DNA of 7,976 bases from Thiorhodovibrio sp. (GCA_007128075.1 SKYD01000134.1:1-7976), one strand, 5' to 3'. Numbered from the stretch's first letter, positions 1-6,130 are shown. The notes: generated from the letters alone by a model not told the origin. Numbers and translations: made by a program.

Positions 1-691
1 ATTCACGATCAAACCACCAATTATCTTGGACGAGCACATCGACCACATTGCGCAGCCTGATTAGAAATTTATCTGGCTCGCGCAATTCTAGCCGATCTCG
101 CCACAGATCAAACGCTTCCTGCGAATCGATTTGGCTGTGTCGTCGTGCCACATTGCCTAGCATCTGCGAGGTAAAAAACAGCAAATTTTCGCGCTCAACA
201 CCGTCTGCACGCAGATCCGCTAAAAATAACGCGGTGGTGGCAGCCACTGCGGCACCGTCGGCATCATCGGGGGTTTCTTCGATAATGTGCGAGAGCAGTT
301 CAATCGCCAATTCAGGATCAATCGGATAGGTCACTGCTAACCAGATGCCCTGGCCCAATGCACACAAAGAATCCGGCTGATCAGCACGAAACAGCACATC
401 GCAGCAATCAGCGGCTGATTCAAAATCCTGTTCAGCAATGAACAATTCCAAGGCATCGCGCCCCAATGACCAGGCCTCAGCCCCGCGCCCTAAACTGACC
501 AGGGTGCGGGCAATCTGTAACTGCACCTGCGCTCGCTCACAGCGCGAGGCACCTAAAAGACCGAGCTGGTGATCGCGTTCCTTCAATGCGATGAGGTGAG
601 ATTCGAGAGCGGCATTTTCAGCGGTCTGGCCGATTGAGTCGGCGGCGGTATCGTGCAGTGGTTGGGTGGGTGTAATATCGTAGTATTTCAT
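1..691 (-). CDS. Hypothetical protein, probably helical repeat, C-terminus beyond the window
   Basis: The frame is open from the ATG at 689-691 to the left edge, giving 230 codons with no stop, so the C-terminus is missing. The protein starts MKYYDITPTQPLHD and is rich in Ala, Leu, Glu and Asp. From about residue 50 it reads as successive amphipathic helices (for example QLQIARTLVSLGRGAEAWSL, then ESAADCCDVLF, then ELAIELLSHIIEE), resembling a TPR-like or other alpha-solenoid fold, though I see no clean TPR consensus. The visible part ends with DVLVQDNWWFDRE. There is no signal peptide or membrane segment, so it is probably cytoplasmic. A GGAG Shine-Dalgarno lies 9 nt before the ATG. The gene begins 15 nt after the 63-residue ORF upstream, so the two are likely co-transcribed. 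I do not recognise the family; a scaffold or protein-binding role would be a guess from the fold alone. Confidence 0.75.
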   Translation of the reverse strand, partial: MKYYDITPTQPLHDTAADSIGQTAENAALESHLIALKERDHQLGLLGASRCERAQVQLQIARTLVSLGRGAEAWSLGRDALELFIAEQDFESAADCCDVLFRADQPDSLCALGQGIWLAVTYPIDPELAIELLSHIIEETPDDADGAAVAATTALFLADLRADGVERENLLFFTSQMLGNVARRHSQIDSQEAFDLWRDRLELREPDKFLIRLRNVVDVLVQDNWWFDRE

Positions 692-700
692 CTGCTGGCG

Positions 701-704
701 CTCC
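701..704 (-). promoter_or_regulatory. Shine-Dalgarno for the left-edge hypothetical gene
   Basis: On the minus strand this reads GGAG and lies 9 nt before the ATG at 691. It sits just inside the space between the stop of the 63-residue ORF (707-709) and this start. It supports both the start choice and the reality of a gene that has no homology evidence here. Confidence 0.6.
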
Positions 705-706
705 GT

Positions 707-898
707 TTAGCGAATCAGGCCACTAAATGCCGCCTCTAGGCGATCTTCCCAATTCTCCGGGGTATCGAGATAGGGTGGCCGGACATCCATCCGAAAAAAA
801 CGCTCGCCCTGATTGGCGACGGCTTGAACTAACGGCAGGAGCTCATCAAAAGACTCAAGCTCTTGATTCGCCACAAGAATATCGCTGAGTTTGAGCAT
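707..898 (-). CDS. Small hypothetical protein, 63 residues
   Basis: This ORF starts with ATG and stops with TAA. The product begins MLKLSDILVANQELESF and ends with DTPENWEDRLEAAFSGLIR. It is acidic, soluble-looking and probably helical, with no signal peptide, membrane helix or cysteine. A GAGAG sequence (908-912) lies 9 nt before the ATG and could serve as ribosome binding site. The gene is 15 nt upstream of the longer hypothetical gene, which has its own GGAG, and they probably form a two-gene unit. Upstream there is a 133-bp gap to the end of lptB with no convincing terminator, so read-through from lptB is possible. I do not recognise the family. The short length leaves some doubt, but compact spacing and a ribosome site on both members favour a real gene. 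Confidence 0.6.
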   Translation of the reverse strand: MLKLSDILVANQELESFDELLPLVQAVANQGERFFRMDVRPPYLDTPENWEDRLEAAFSGLIR

Positions 899-1031
899 AG
901 GGTTAGGCTCTCAATGATGACATAAGGAAACGACCGACCCCAAGCAGTTGCCAGATCAGCCGTCGCTTGTGGCGAACATGTAGTCAGATGAATGAGAAAA
1001 CAACAGCCAGTGCGTTTGCCTACCGCTGCGG

Positions 1032-1757
1032 CTAAAGCCGAAAATGCTCGCCTAAATACACTGAACGAACCTCAGTGTTGGCAAGCAATTGCTCAGGCGC
1101 GCCTTCGGCGATGGTGCAACCAGCGTTGACGATGTAGGCACGATGACAAATATCAAGCGTTTCGCGAACATTATGATCAGTGATCAACACCCCAATGCCG
1201 CGTGAACTCAAATGCGCAACAATTTTTTTAATATCGTTGACTGCAATTGGATCCACGCCAGCAAATGGTTCGTCGAGCAACATGATGCTTGGCTCGACCG
1301 CCAGGGCGCGGGCAATCTCCAGCCGTCGCCGCTCGCCGCCAGAAAGACTCAGCGCCAGCGAGTCACTGACATGGGCAATGCCAAGCTCTTCAAGTAGCTC
1401 GATGCTGCGCTGCTGGCGTTGCTGACGCTTGAGATCACGGCGGGTGTCAAGCACTGCGAGCACATTATCAATGACTTTGAGCTTACGAAAGACCGACGGC
1501 TCTTGTGCCAGATAACTCAGACCCCGCCGGGCGCGGGCGTGCATTGGATCTAGGGTGATGTCGTGACCATTGAGGCTGATGGTGCCGCTGTCGGCACGAA
1601 TCAGCCCAACGATGAGATAAAAGCTGGTGGTTTTGCCAGCGCCATTCGGTCCTAACAGCCCGACGATCTCGCCAGAGTCAACCCGCAAGCTGATCCCATC
1701 GACCACTCGCCGTCGTCGGTAGGTCTTGATGAGCTGCTCAGCCTGTAAGACGCTCAT
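1032..1757 (-). CDS. lptB: LptB, ATPase of the LPS export ABC transporter
   Basis: LptB is the cytoplasmic ATPase of the LptB2FGC complex, which extracts lipopolysaccharide from the inner membrane and drives it along the Lpt bridge to the outer membrane. The 241-residue length equals the usual family length. All ABC ATPase elements are present: Walker A GPNGAGKTT (36-44), Q-loop YLAQEPSVFRKL (82-93), signature LSGGERRRLEIARAL (138-152), Walker B IMLLDEP (158-164) with catalytic E163, and the switch His in ITDHN (H195). The Q-loop context and the C-terminal YLGEHFRL are typical of LptB rather than of amino-acid transporter ATPases. The ATG shares its A with the TGA of the FlhB-like gene (TGATG) and no Shine-Dalgarno precedes it, so translation is probably coupled to that gene. 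The usual neighbours lptC, lptA and rpoN are not adjacent here. Confidence 0.95.
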   Translation of the reverse strand: MSVLQAEQLIKTYRRRRVVDGISLRVDSGEIVGLLGPNGAGKTTSFYLIVGLIRADSGTISLNGHDITLDPMHARARRGLSYLAQEPSVFRKLKVIDNVLAVLDTRRDLKRQQRQQRSIELLEELGIAHVSDSLALSLSGGERRRLEIARALAVEPSIMLLDEPFAGVDPIAVNDIKKIVAHLSSRGIGVLITDHNVRETLDICHRAYIVNAGCTIAEGAPEQLLANTEVRSVYLGEHFRL

Positions 1758-2053
1758 CAGGGTTTAGACATATCAAGCCGTGGATCAATGCCCGCCAACA
1801 TGAACACAAAAGCCAAGACTTCGGCAACGGCGGCATAAAGTTCGGGCGGTATCTCATCGCCTAATGGAATCTGCGCCAGTGCCTCAGCAAGTACTGGATT
1901 GGCCTGCAATGGGATGTCATGCTCCTCGGCAATCCGCAAAATTTCTTCTGCGGTAAAACCACGGCCAGTAGCGGTAATGCGCGGCGCGTGCTGGCGATCC
2001 CAGCGCAGGGCAATGGCTTTTCGTGGTCTGGAGGTCGAGTTGATCGTAGTCAT
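1757..2053 (-). CDS. Stand-alone FlhB C-terminal domain protein (EscU/YscU/HrcU family)
   Basis: The 98 residues match the cytoplasmic C-terminal domain of FlhB, the type III export protein that switches substrate specificity. Recognisable segments are AIALRWD (13-19), AP-I-A-G (23-30), AEEILRIAEEHDIPLQANPVLAEAL (35-59) and a LGDEIPPELYAAVAEVLAFVF stretch (64-84). The four transmembrane helices of full FlhB are absent. The domain begins just where FlhB is normally cleaved, and the NPTH cleavage motif is replaced by SRPR (about 8-11), so autocleavage is not expected. Short FlhB homologues of this kind are known in flagellated bacteria, where they can partly stand in for the FlhB C-terminal domain; whether this one does so is inference. 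The ATG follows the SprA-related gene by 30 nt with only a weak ribosome site, and the stop overlaps the lptB start by one base. Confidence 0.88.
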   Translation of the reverse strand: MTTINSTSRPRKAIALRWDRQHAPRITATGRGFTAEEILRIAEEHDIPLQANPVLAEALAQIPLGDEIPPELYAAVAEVLAFVFMLAGIDPRLDMSKP

Positions 2054-2083
2054 GGTGTTGCCCGTCGCGCATGGGCTTGAGGC

Positions 2084-2821
2084 TCAAGCGAACAGATTTA
2101 GCCCAGTGCTTGAAGGGGGGATAAAAAACTCAGCAAAACGCTGTTCTAGGCGCTGATGTTGGGGAACCTCAGGCGAAGTGGGTTGCTTGTCAGCGGGATC
2201 AGCGTCGGCGCTTCTCTCTTCGTTTTGTTGTTGGATCAATTCCGCTTGTGCTTTCGCTACCATCATCCGTGCTTCAGCGGCGACGCGCTGATCCTGCGGT
2301 GAAGGATCGGCAGGTGCAAGCGCGGCGCGAACCACGGTCAGCCCTTTTTCAATGGTCGCTCGCGGATCATCGGGCACCTCAGCGGTGTCAATCGACACCT
2401 CACCAGCCACCGCATATTGTTGACCATCGGGGCCAACAGTGTATTCATAGGAGGCGGCGCGGGTGACATAACGCCCACCTGCAGCGATATGCGCCTGCTC
2501 ATGTGCCCGCACTTCGCGATCTCGTGCTCGCAGCTCCTCCACCTCGCGTTGCTCTTCCGCAGTCAACCTTCCGAGGTTGCTCTGGTTGTCATCATCGATG
2601 GGTTGTCCATCATGGTGTGATTGTATTGTGTCATTTTGGCAGCAACCGCAGGAGGAGCACCCGCCGGAAGAGCACGAGCAAGAGCAGCTTTGTTGTGCTG
2701 ATTTCGTTGTGCCATCTTGCGCAGTGGGCGCAGGCACTGTGCGCAGCTCAGGTGCCATCGCTGGTGGCGGTTGCAATGGCGGATAAAAAGCAGTAATGGC
2801 GGTTGTTGTATCAATTTGCAT
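2084..2821 (-). CDS. SprA-related putative metalloprotease with Cys-rich segment
   Basis: The 245-residue product matches the SprA-related (putative metalloprotease) family. The core runs from about residue 84 to 195: LTAEEQREVEELRARDREV leads into RAHEQAHIAAGG, whose HEQAH (107-111) is a zincin-type HExxH motif. It is followed by the family hallmarks VAGEVSIDTAEVPDDP, ATIEKGLTVVRAALAPADPSPQDQ and VAAEARMMVAKAQAEL. Before the core, SCSCSCSSGGCSSCGCC places seven cysteines at 46-61. The N-terminus is Pro-rich and there is no signal peptide. I chose the ATG at 2819-2821 (MQIDTTTAITAFYPP). The frame extends 36 codons further to a TTG at 2929, but that stretch looks non-family and would use a rare start. 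Protease activity is predicted from the motif only, and the substrate is unknown. It is divergent from rpoD and likely first in the minus-strand cluster with the FlhB-like gene and lptB. Confidence 0.85.
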   Translation of the reverse strand: MQIDTTTAITAFYPPLQPPPAMAPELRTVPAPTAQDGTTKSAQQSCSCSCSSGGCSSCGCCQNDTIQSHHDGQPIDDDNQSNLGRLTAEEQREVEELRARDREVRAHEQAHIAAGGRYVTRAASYEYTVGPDGQQYAVAGEVSIDTAEVPDDPRATIEKGLTVVRAALAPADPSPQDQRVAAEARMMVAKAQAELIQQQNEERSADADPADKQPTSPEVPQHQRLEQRFAEFFIPPSSTGLNLFA

Positions 2822-2991
2822 CGGAGCGACCCATGGATGACGAGCGACCCGCCAGCGAGTCGCACATTGAAAAGGAGCGCGAGCATCTGCGTATTCCAAT
2901 GCGTCGCACGCCGTTGTTTCATAAGACAAACACTCGATTCCTAGCTTTCGCTACTCCAAAAAGTTTATGGTCACCTCGCCAAGGTTAGTGA

Positions 2992-3008
2992 TGTGCGTGA
3001 GGCGCACA
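2992..3008 (-). repeat. Short hairpin in the leader of the SprA-related gene
   Basis: TGTGCG (2992-2997) pairs perfectly with CGCACA (3003-3008) around the 5-nt loop TGAGG. No T-run follows on either strand, so it is not a rho-independent terminator. If the minus-strand promoter at 3024-3052 is real, the hairpin would lie within about 10-25 nt of the 5' end of the transcript, where a stem can protect mRNA from decay. That role is inference. Confidence 0.3.
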
Positions 3009-3023
3009 CTCAACAATAATCTT

Positions 3024-3052
3024 AGTTTAGTCCACCGACTTTTGGGTTACAA
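3024..3052 (-). promoter_or_regulatory. Candidate sigma-70 promoter for the SprA-related gene cluster
   Basis: On the minus strand, TTGTAA (3047-3052) and TAAACT (3024-3029) are separated by exactly 17 bp and match the -35 and -10 consensus at 4 of 6 positions each. Transcription would start near 3017, leaving a leader of about 195 nt before the ATG at 2821. The call rests on spacing and partial consensus only. Confidence 0.35.
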
Positions 3053-3102
3053 GTTAGCTGCGACACAAGATTTGACTTTCAAGACTGTTCCACGCCAGGC
3101 TC

Positions 3103-3135
3103 GCACTTTTGTGAAAAAAAATTCTCCAAAAGTGC
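3103..3135. repeat. Perfect 9-bp inverted repeat upstream of rpoD
   Basis: GCACTTTTG (3103-3111) is the exact reverse complement of CAAAAGTGC (3127-3135), separated by a 15-nt A/T-rich spacer with a run of eight A. It lies about 130 bp before the rpoD start and just upstream of the candidate rpoD promoter. No T-run directly follows the stem on either strand, so a terminator is unlikely. A binding site for a dimeric regulator fits the geometry, but no regulator can be named. Confidence 0.5.
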
Positions 3136-3153
3136 TGAACCATTAAGTTAATT

Positions 3154-3186
3154 TTTTCAGCGCGATCCGCCCCAATATGCTAAACT
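3154..3186 (+). promoter_or_regulatory. Candidate promoter for rpoD
   Basis: TTTTCA (3154-3159) and TATGCT (3176-3181) are spaced 16 bp and match the -35 and -10 consensus at 4 of 6 each. Overlapping this, TGCTAAACT (3178-3186) reads as an extended -10. Either would start transcription around 3188-3194 and give a leader of roughly 75 nt. The remainder of the divergent region 2822-3265 holds no gene I can support, and weaker additional promoters are possible. Confidence 0.35.
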
Positions 3187-3265
3187 GATATGTTACCTTT
3201 AACACCAATTTTTGGCGACCTAAGTTTCAATTTGCACCTTAACTTTGTAGATTAATGGGTACTTT

Positions 3266-5071
3266 ATGGACCAAGAGCAGCACCAAGCATCGCAATTAAA
3301 ACAATTAATCGCCAAAGGCAAGGATCAGGGCTATCTGACCTACACCGAGGTCAACGACCATCTGCCAGCGGGGATTGTAGAGGCCGATCAGATCGAAGAC
3401 ATCGTGCGCATGATCAATGATATGGGGATCACTGTTCACGAAACCGCACCCACCGAGATCGATCAATTAAGCGATGATTCTGCCATTGCCGATGATGAGG
3501 CTGCCGAGGCCGCCGCCGCCGCGCTAGCCTCTGTTGATAGCGAATTTGGTCGCACCACCGATCCCGTGCGCATGTATATGCGTGAAATGGGCACCGTTGA
3601 GTTGCTGACCCGCGAGGGCGAGCTGCGCATTGCCAAGCGCATCGAAGAAGGCCTCAATCAGGTGTTGGCATCGCTGTCGATGTATCCGCGCACGGTCGCG
3701 GAACTATTGGTGTTGTTCGACCGCGTGGAACAAGATGAGTTGCGGATATCTGAGGTGATCTCGGGTTTTAATGACGGCGAGGACGAGATTGCCGAGCCGA
3801 TTCCCAAGCCAGTGGTGCGCGATGAGGACGACGACGAGCAGGAGGTGATTGACACCGGACCTGATCCAGAAGAATTTTTCCGTCGAGCCAATGAGTTGCG
3901 CACCCGTTATGCTGATCTAGTGGACACTTTGCGAGCGCATGGACGCGATCATGCGCAGTCGCGTGAGGCACTGCATGCGGTTTCGGAATCTTTTTTGCAG
4001 TTTAAGCTGGTTGCTGGCGTGTTTAATCAGCTCGTTAATGTGCTGCGGTTGACTATTGAGCGCATTCGTAGCCTAGAACGGACGATCATGAATTTTTGTG
4101 TCGATGGTGCTGGAATGCCGCGCAAAGTGTTTATCTCCAGCTTTCCCGACAACGAAACCAGTGCTGATTGGCTCGAAGAACAATTGTCGGCACGCGCCCC
4201 CTATGCAGCAAAGTTGGCTGGCTATGCTGAGGATATTCGCCGCGCCCAACGCCGCTTGCAGGAGCTAGAGCGCGAGAATGTGCTCACCATCAGCGAGATT
4301 AAAGACATCAATCGCACGATGTCAATTGGAGAGGCGAAGGCACGGCGTGCGAAAAAAGAGATGGTGGAGGCGAATCTGCGGTTGGTGATCTCGATTGCCA
4401 AAAAATACACCAATCGCGGGCTGCAATTCTTGGATTTAATTCAAGAAGGAAACATTGGGTTGATGAAAGCCGTGGATAAATTTGAATATCGCCGTGGCTA
4501 TAAGTTTTCAACCTATGCCACCTGGTGGATTCGTCAGGCTATCACCCGCTCGATTGCTGATCAGGCGCGCACCATTCGCATTCCAGTACACATGATCGAG
4601 ACGATCAACAAGCTCAATCGCATTTCGCGCCAGATGATTCAGGAAATGGGGCGTGAGGCTACTCCTGAAGAACTTGCCGAGCGCATGGAAATGACCGAAG
4701 ATAAGGTGCGCAAAGTGCTAAAAATCGCCAAGGAGCCGATTTCCATGGAAACCCCCATCGGCGATGATGACGATTCGCATCTCGGCGACTTTATCGAGGA
4801 TGCAGCGGTGGTTTCTCCAGTGGATTCGGCGACTGTTGAGGGATTGCGCGAGGCAACACAAAATATGCTCGCTGGCTTAACCTCACGAGAGGCGAAAGTA
4901 TTGCGGATGCGCTTTGGTATCGACATGAACACCGACCACACCCTAGAAGAGGTCGGCAAACAGTTTGATGTCACTCGGGAGCGCATCCGTCAGATCGAGG
5001 CCAAGGCGTTACGCAAGCTGCGCCATCCGACAAGATCTGATAAACTGCGAAGCTTCCTCGACTCAGAATAG
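3266..5071 (+). CDS. rpoD: RpoD, primary sigma factor sigma-70
   Basis: This is the housekeeping sigma factor that directs RNA polymerase to -10/-35 promoters. At 601 residues it is near the 613 of the E. coli protein. Region 1.1 occupies about 1-70 (SQLKQLIAKGKDQGYLTY), an Ala-rich acidic linker follows, and region 1.2 is at about 97-130 (DPVRMYMREMGTVELLTREGE). The long non-conserved insert of group 1 gammaproteobacterial factors follows, with an acidic patch at 186-203. Regions 2.1-2.4 span about 368-440 (FLDLIQEGNIGLMKAVDKF, then FSTYATWWIRQAITRSIADQ), with -10-contacting Q424 and T427. Region 3 follows, and region 4.2 is at 557-590 (VTRERIRQIEAKALRKL), with -35-contacting R571, E572 and R575. 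An in-frame TAG at 3248-3250 rules out extension beyond the ATG. Only a weak GGGT precedes the start. The usual upstream neighbours rpsU and dnaG are absent, and the flanking gene is divergent. Confidence 0.98.
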   Translation: MDQEQHQASQLKQLIAKGKDQGYLTYTEVNDHLPAGIVEADQIEDIVRMINDMGITVHETAPTEIDQLSDDSAIADDEAAEAAAAALASVDSEFGRTTDPVRMYMREMGTVELLTREGELRIAKRIEEGLNQVLASLSMYPRTVAELLVLFDRVEQDELRISEVISGFNDGEDEIAEPIPKPVVRDEDDDEQEVIDTGPDPEEFFRRANELRTRYADLVDTLRAHGRDHAQSREALHAVSESFLQFKLVAGVFNQLVNVLRLTIERIRSLERTIMNFCVDGAGMPRKVFISSFPDNETSADWLEEQLSARAPYAAKLAGYAEDIRRAQRRLQELERENVLTISEIKDINRTMSIGEAKARRAKKEMVEANLRLVISIAKKYTNRGLQFLDLIQEGNIGLMKAVDKFEYRRGYKFSTYATWWIRQAITRSIADQARTIRIPVHMIETINKLNRISRQMIQEMGREATPEELAERMEMTEDKVRKVLKIAKEPISMETPIGDDDDSHLGDFIEDAAVVSPVDSATVEGLREATQNMLAGLTSREAKVLRMRFGIDMNTDHTLEEVGKQFDVTRERIRQIEAKALRKLRHPTRSDKLRSFLDSE

Positions 5072-5083
5072 CATTCTACTCGC

Positions 5084-5159
5084 GGGCCGTTAGCTCAGTT
5101 GGTAGAGCAGGGGACTCTTAATCCCTTGGTCGAAGGTTCGAATCCTTCACGGCCCACCA
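5084..5159 (+). tRNA. tRNA-Lys, anticodon CTT
   Basis: The 76-nt sequence folds as a canonical tRNA. The acceptor stem GGGCCGT pairs perfectly with ACGGCCC, and the D arm is AGCTCAGTTGGTAGAGC. The anticodon stem GGGGA/TCCCT has one G-U pair and carries loop CTCTTAA with anticodon CTT at 5117-5119. The T arm is GAAGGTTCGAATCCTTC, and the CCA end is encoded (5157-5159). Outside the anticodon and acceptor stems it closely resembles gammaproteobacterial tRNA-Lys. It decodes AAG. It begins 12 nt after the rpoD stop with no terminator or clear promoter between, so it may be processed from an rpoD read-through transcript. Confidence 0.98.
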
Positions 5160-5183
5160 TCACCATTGAAGAAACAATTGATC

Positions 5184-5187
5184 GGAG
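5184..5187 (+). promoter_or_regulatory. Shine-Dalgarno of the SapC-family gene
   Basis: GGAG lies 7 nt before the ATG at 5195. It decides the start, because the open frame extends back to a TTG inside the tRNA gene. The site lies downstream of the tRNA 3' end, so it would stay on the mRNA after tRNA processing. Confidence 0.65.
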
Positions 5188-5194
5188 ATTTTTA

Positions 5195-5974
5195 ATGCCT
5201 GAATTTGTACCTGTCTCACCGCAACGCCATCAAGGAAAATACTGGCAGCGGTTCACTTCTTACGCATTTGCTCGCACTGCTGCGGTGGTTCCCTTGGTGG
5301 GGGCGGAGATGGCGAAAGCAGCCGCCGCGTTGCCTGTGGCATTCATGCCAGATGGCGAGGGCGATGCGGCGCGTTTTGTGCCCGCCGCGCTGTTGGGCTT
5401 TGAGTCGAATGTTAATCTTTTTGTCGCTCCTGATGGACGCTGGCTGGGGCGTTACATCCCGTCATTTTTGCGCGGGCATCCATTCCGGCTGATCAACGCC
5501 GATCAAGAACGCATGGTGTTGTGCATTGATGAGAGCAGTGGGCTGCTGGTTGATCAAGGGGGCGAGGCTTTTTTTGATGATCAGGGACAGCTTGCGCCGA
5601 ATCTGCAAGCGGTGATGGATTTTCTGACCCAGGTGGAGCGCAATCGCGCCGCGACTCAGGCGATCTGCGACAAGCTCCAACAGCATGAATTGATCCAGCC
5701 GTGGCCGATCAAAATTGCGGCGGGAGATGCTGGCGAACGCAACCTCAACGGGCTGTATCGCATCGATGAGACCGCGCTTAATCAGCTATCAGCCGAGGTT
5801 TTGGTTGAATTGCGCGATAGTGGTGCCTTAGGAATGGCGTATTGTCAGTTATTGGCGATGCAGCAATTAGGGCTGATTGCTGATATGGCAAAAGCGCACC
5901 AAAAACAAGCGGTTGCCGCTAACACCCGCGCTTTTTCGCTCAATGATGACAACGGCAATCTGCGCTTTGACTGA
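5195..5974 (+). CDS. SapC-family protein
   Basis: The 259-residue product matches the SapC family, typically about 250 residues. Seen in order are a short N-terminus MPEFVPVSPQRHQGKYW, VVPLVGAEMAKAAAALPVAFM (31-51), FVPAALLGFESNVNLFVAPDGRWLGRYIPSFLRGHPFRL (61-99), an acidic LLVDQGGEAFFDDQGQ stretch (117-132) with LQAVMDFL after it, and a C-terminal helical part ending NDDNGNLRFD. No signal peptide or membrane helix is evident. The family is named after a Campylobacter fetus S-layer-associated protein, but the biochemical role of most members is unknown, and this is not the SapC permease of peptide uptake. The gene starts 35 nt after tRNA-Lys, with a GGAG site of its own and no visible promoter in the gap. 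Family assignment is good, function open. I leave the symbol blank to avoid confusion with the permease. Confidence 0.85.
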   Translation: MPEFVPVSPQRHQGKYWQRFTSYAFARTAAVVPLVGAEMAKAAAALPVAFMPDGEGDAARFVPAALLGFESNVNLFVAPDGRWLGRYIPSFLRGHPFRLINADQERMVLCIDESSGLLVDQGGEAFFDDQGQLAPNLQAVMDFLTQVERNRAATQAICDKLQQHELIQPWPIKIAAGDAGERNLNGLYRIDETALNQLSAEVLVELRDSGALGMAYCQLLAMQQLGLIADMAKAHQKQAVAANTRAFSLNDDNGNLRFD

Positions 5975-5989
5975 TTGATCGTCGGACTG

Positions 5990-6019
5990 GCTGGTGGCTA
6001 GCGAGAATCTGCTACCAGC
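5990..6019 (+). repeat. Hairpin 15 nt after the SapC-family gene, possible weak terminator
   Basis: GCTGGTGGC (5990-5998) pairs with GCTACCAGC (6011-6019) over nine pairs including one G-U, around a 12-nt loop. It starts 15 nt past the SapC-family stop (5972-5974), a usual place for a terminator or 3' stabilising stem. No T-run follows, so classical rho-independent termination is not supported. Further on in this 165-bp gap are CCCC/GGGG (6056-6070) and GCTG/CAGC (6034-6045) mini-stems, and the octamer GGTGCATC occurs at 6049-6056 and 6088-6095. Confidence 0.4.
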
Positions 6020-6102
6020 ACGGTGTCGCCAGTGCTGAAAACAGCCCCGGTGCATCCCCTGGCCATGGGGTTGGCATTCCGCTCCAAGGTGCATCACCGG
6101 CT

Positions 6103-6130
6103 TTGACAGATTTGTTTAACGAAATTGAAT
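6103..6130 (+). promoter_or_regulatory. Candidate promoter of hisD, nearly leaderless
   Basis: A consensus -35 TTGACA (6103-6108) is followed after 16 bp by TTGAAT (6125-6130), which matches the -10 at 4 of 6 positions. Initiation would fall around 6137, only a few bases before the hisD ATG at 6140. The lack of any Shine-Dalgarno before that ATG is consistent with a leaderless or very short leader, but other promoters upstream cannot be excluded. Confidence 0.35.

Noticed and set aside
48..329. Plus-strand ORF of 93 codons near the left edge
   Set aside because: It lies antisense to the well-formed minus-strand hypothetical gene with a GGAG site, is Ser/Arg-rich in the way shadow frames often are, and resembles no family.
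1029..1040. CGGC/GCCG stem at the end of lptB as terminator
   Set aside because: It has only four pairs, spans the stop codon and is not followed by a T-run in the direction of transcription.
2563..2922. Minus-strand ORF of 119 codons overlapping the SprA-related gene
   Set aside because: It is an alternative frame of the same DNA, encodes a basic low-complexity product, and conflicts with the frame that carries HEQAH and the other family motifs.
2822..2929. 36-codon N-terminal extension of the SprA-related protein
   Set aside because: It needs a TTG start and adds a stretch unlike the family N-terminus. The internal ATG at 2821 gives MQIDTTTAITAFYPP, which looks like a natural start.
3471..3536. 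Ala-rich acidic run in RpoD as a possible insertion or repeat expansion
   Set aside because: Variable acidic linkers between regions 1.1 and 1.2 are normal in primary sigma factors, and the total length is typical.
4639..4986. Minus-strand ORF of 115 codons inside rpoD
   Set aside because: It is antisense to the highly conserved sigma regions 3 and 4, is Ser-rich, and has no support as a gene.
5099..5194. 32-codon upstream extension of the SapC-family gene starting with TTG
   Set aside because: The start lies inside the tRNA-Lys gene, and the extension simply translates tRNA sequence. The ATG at 5195 has a good GGAG site.
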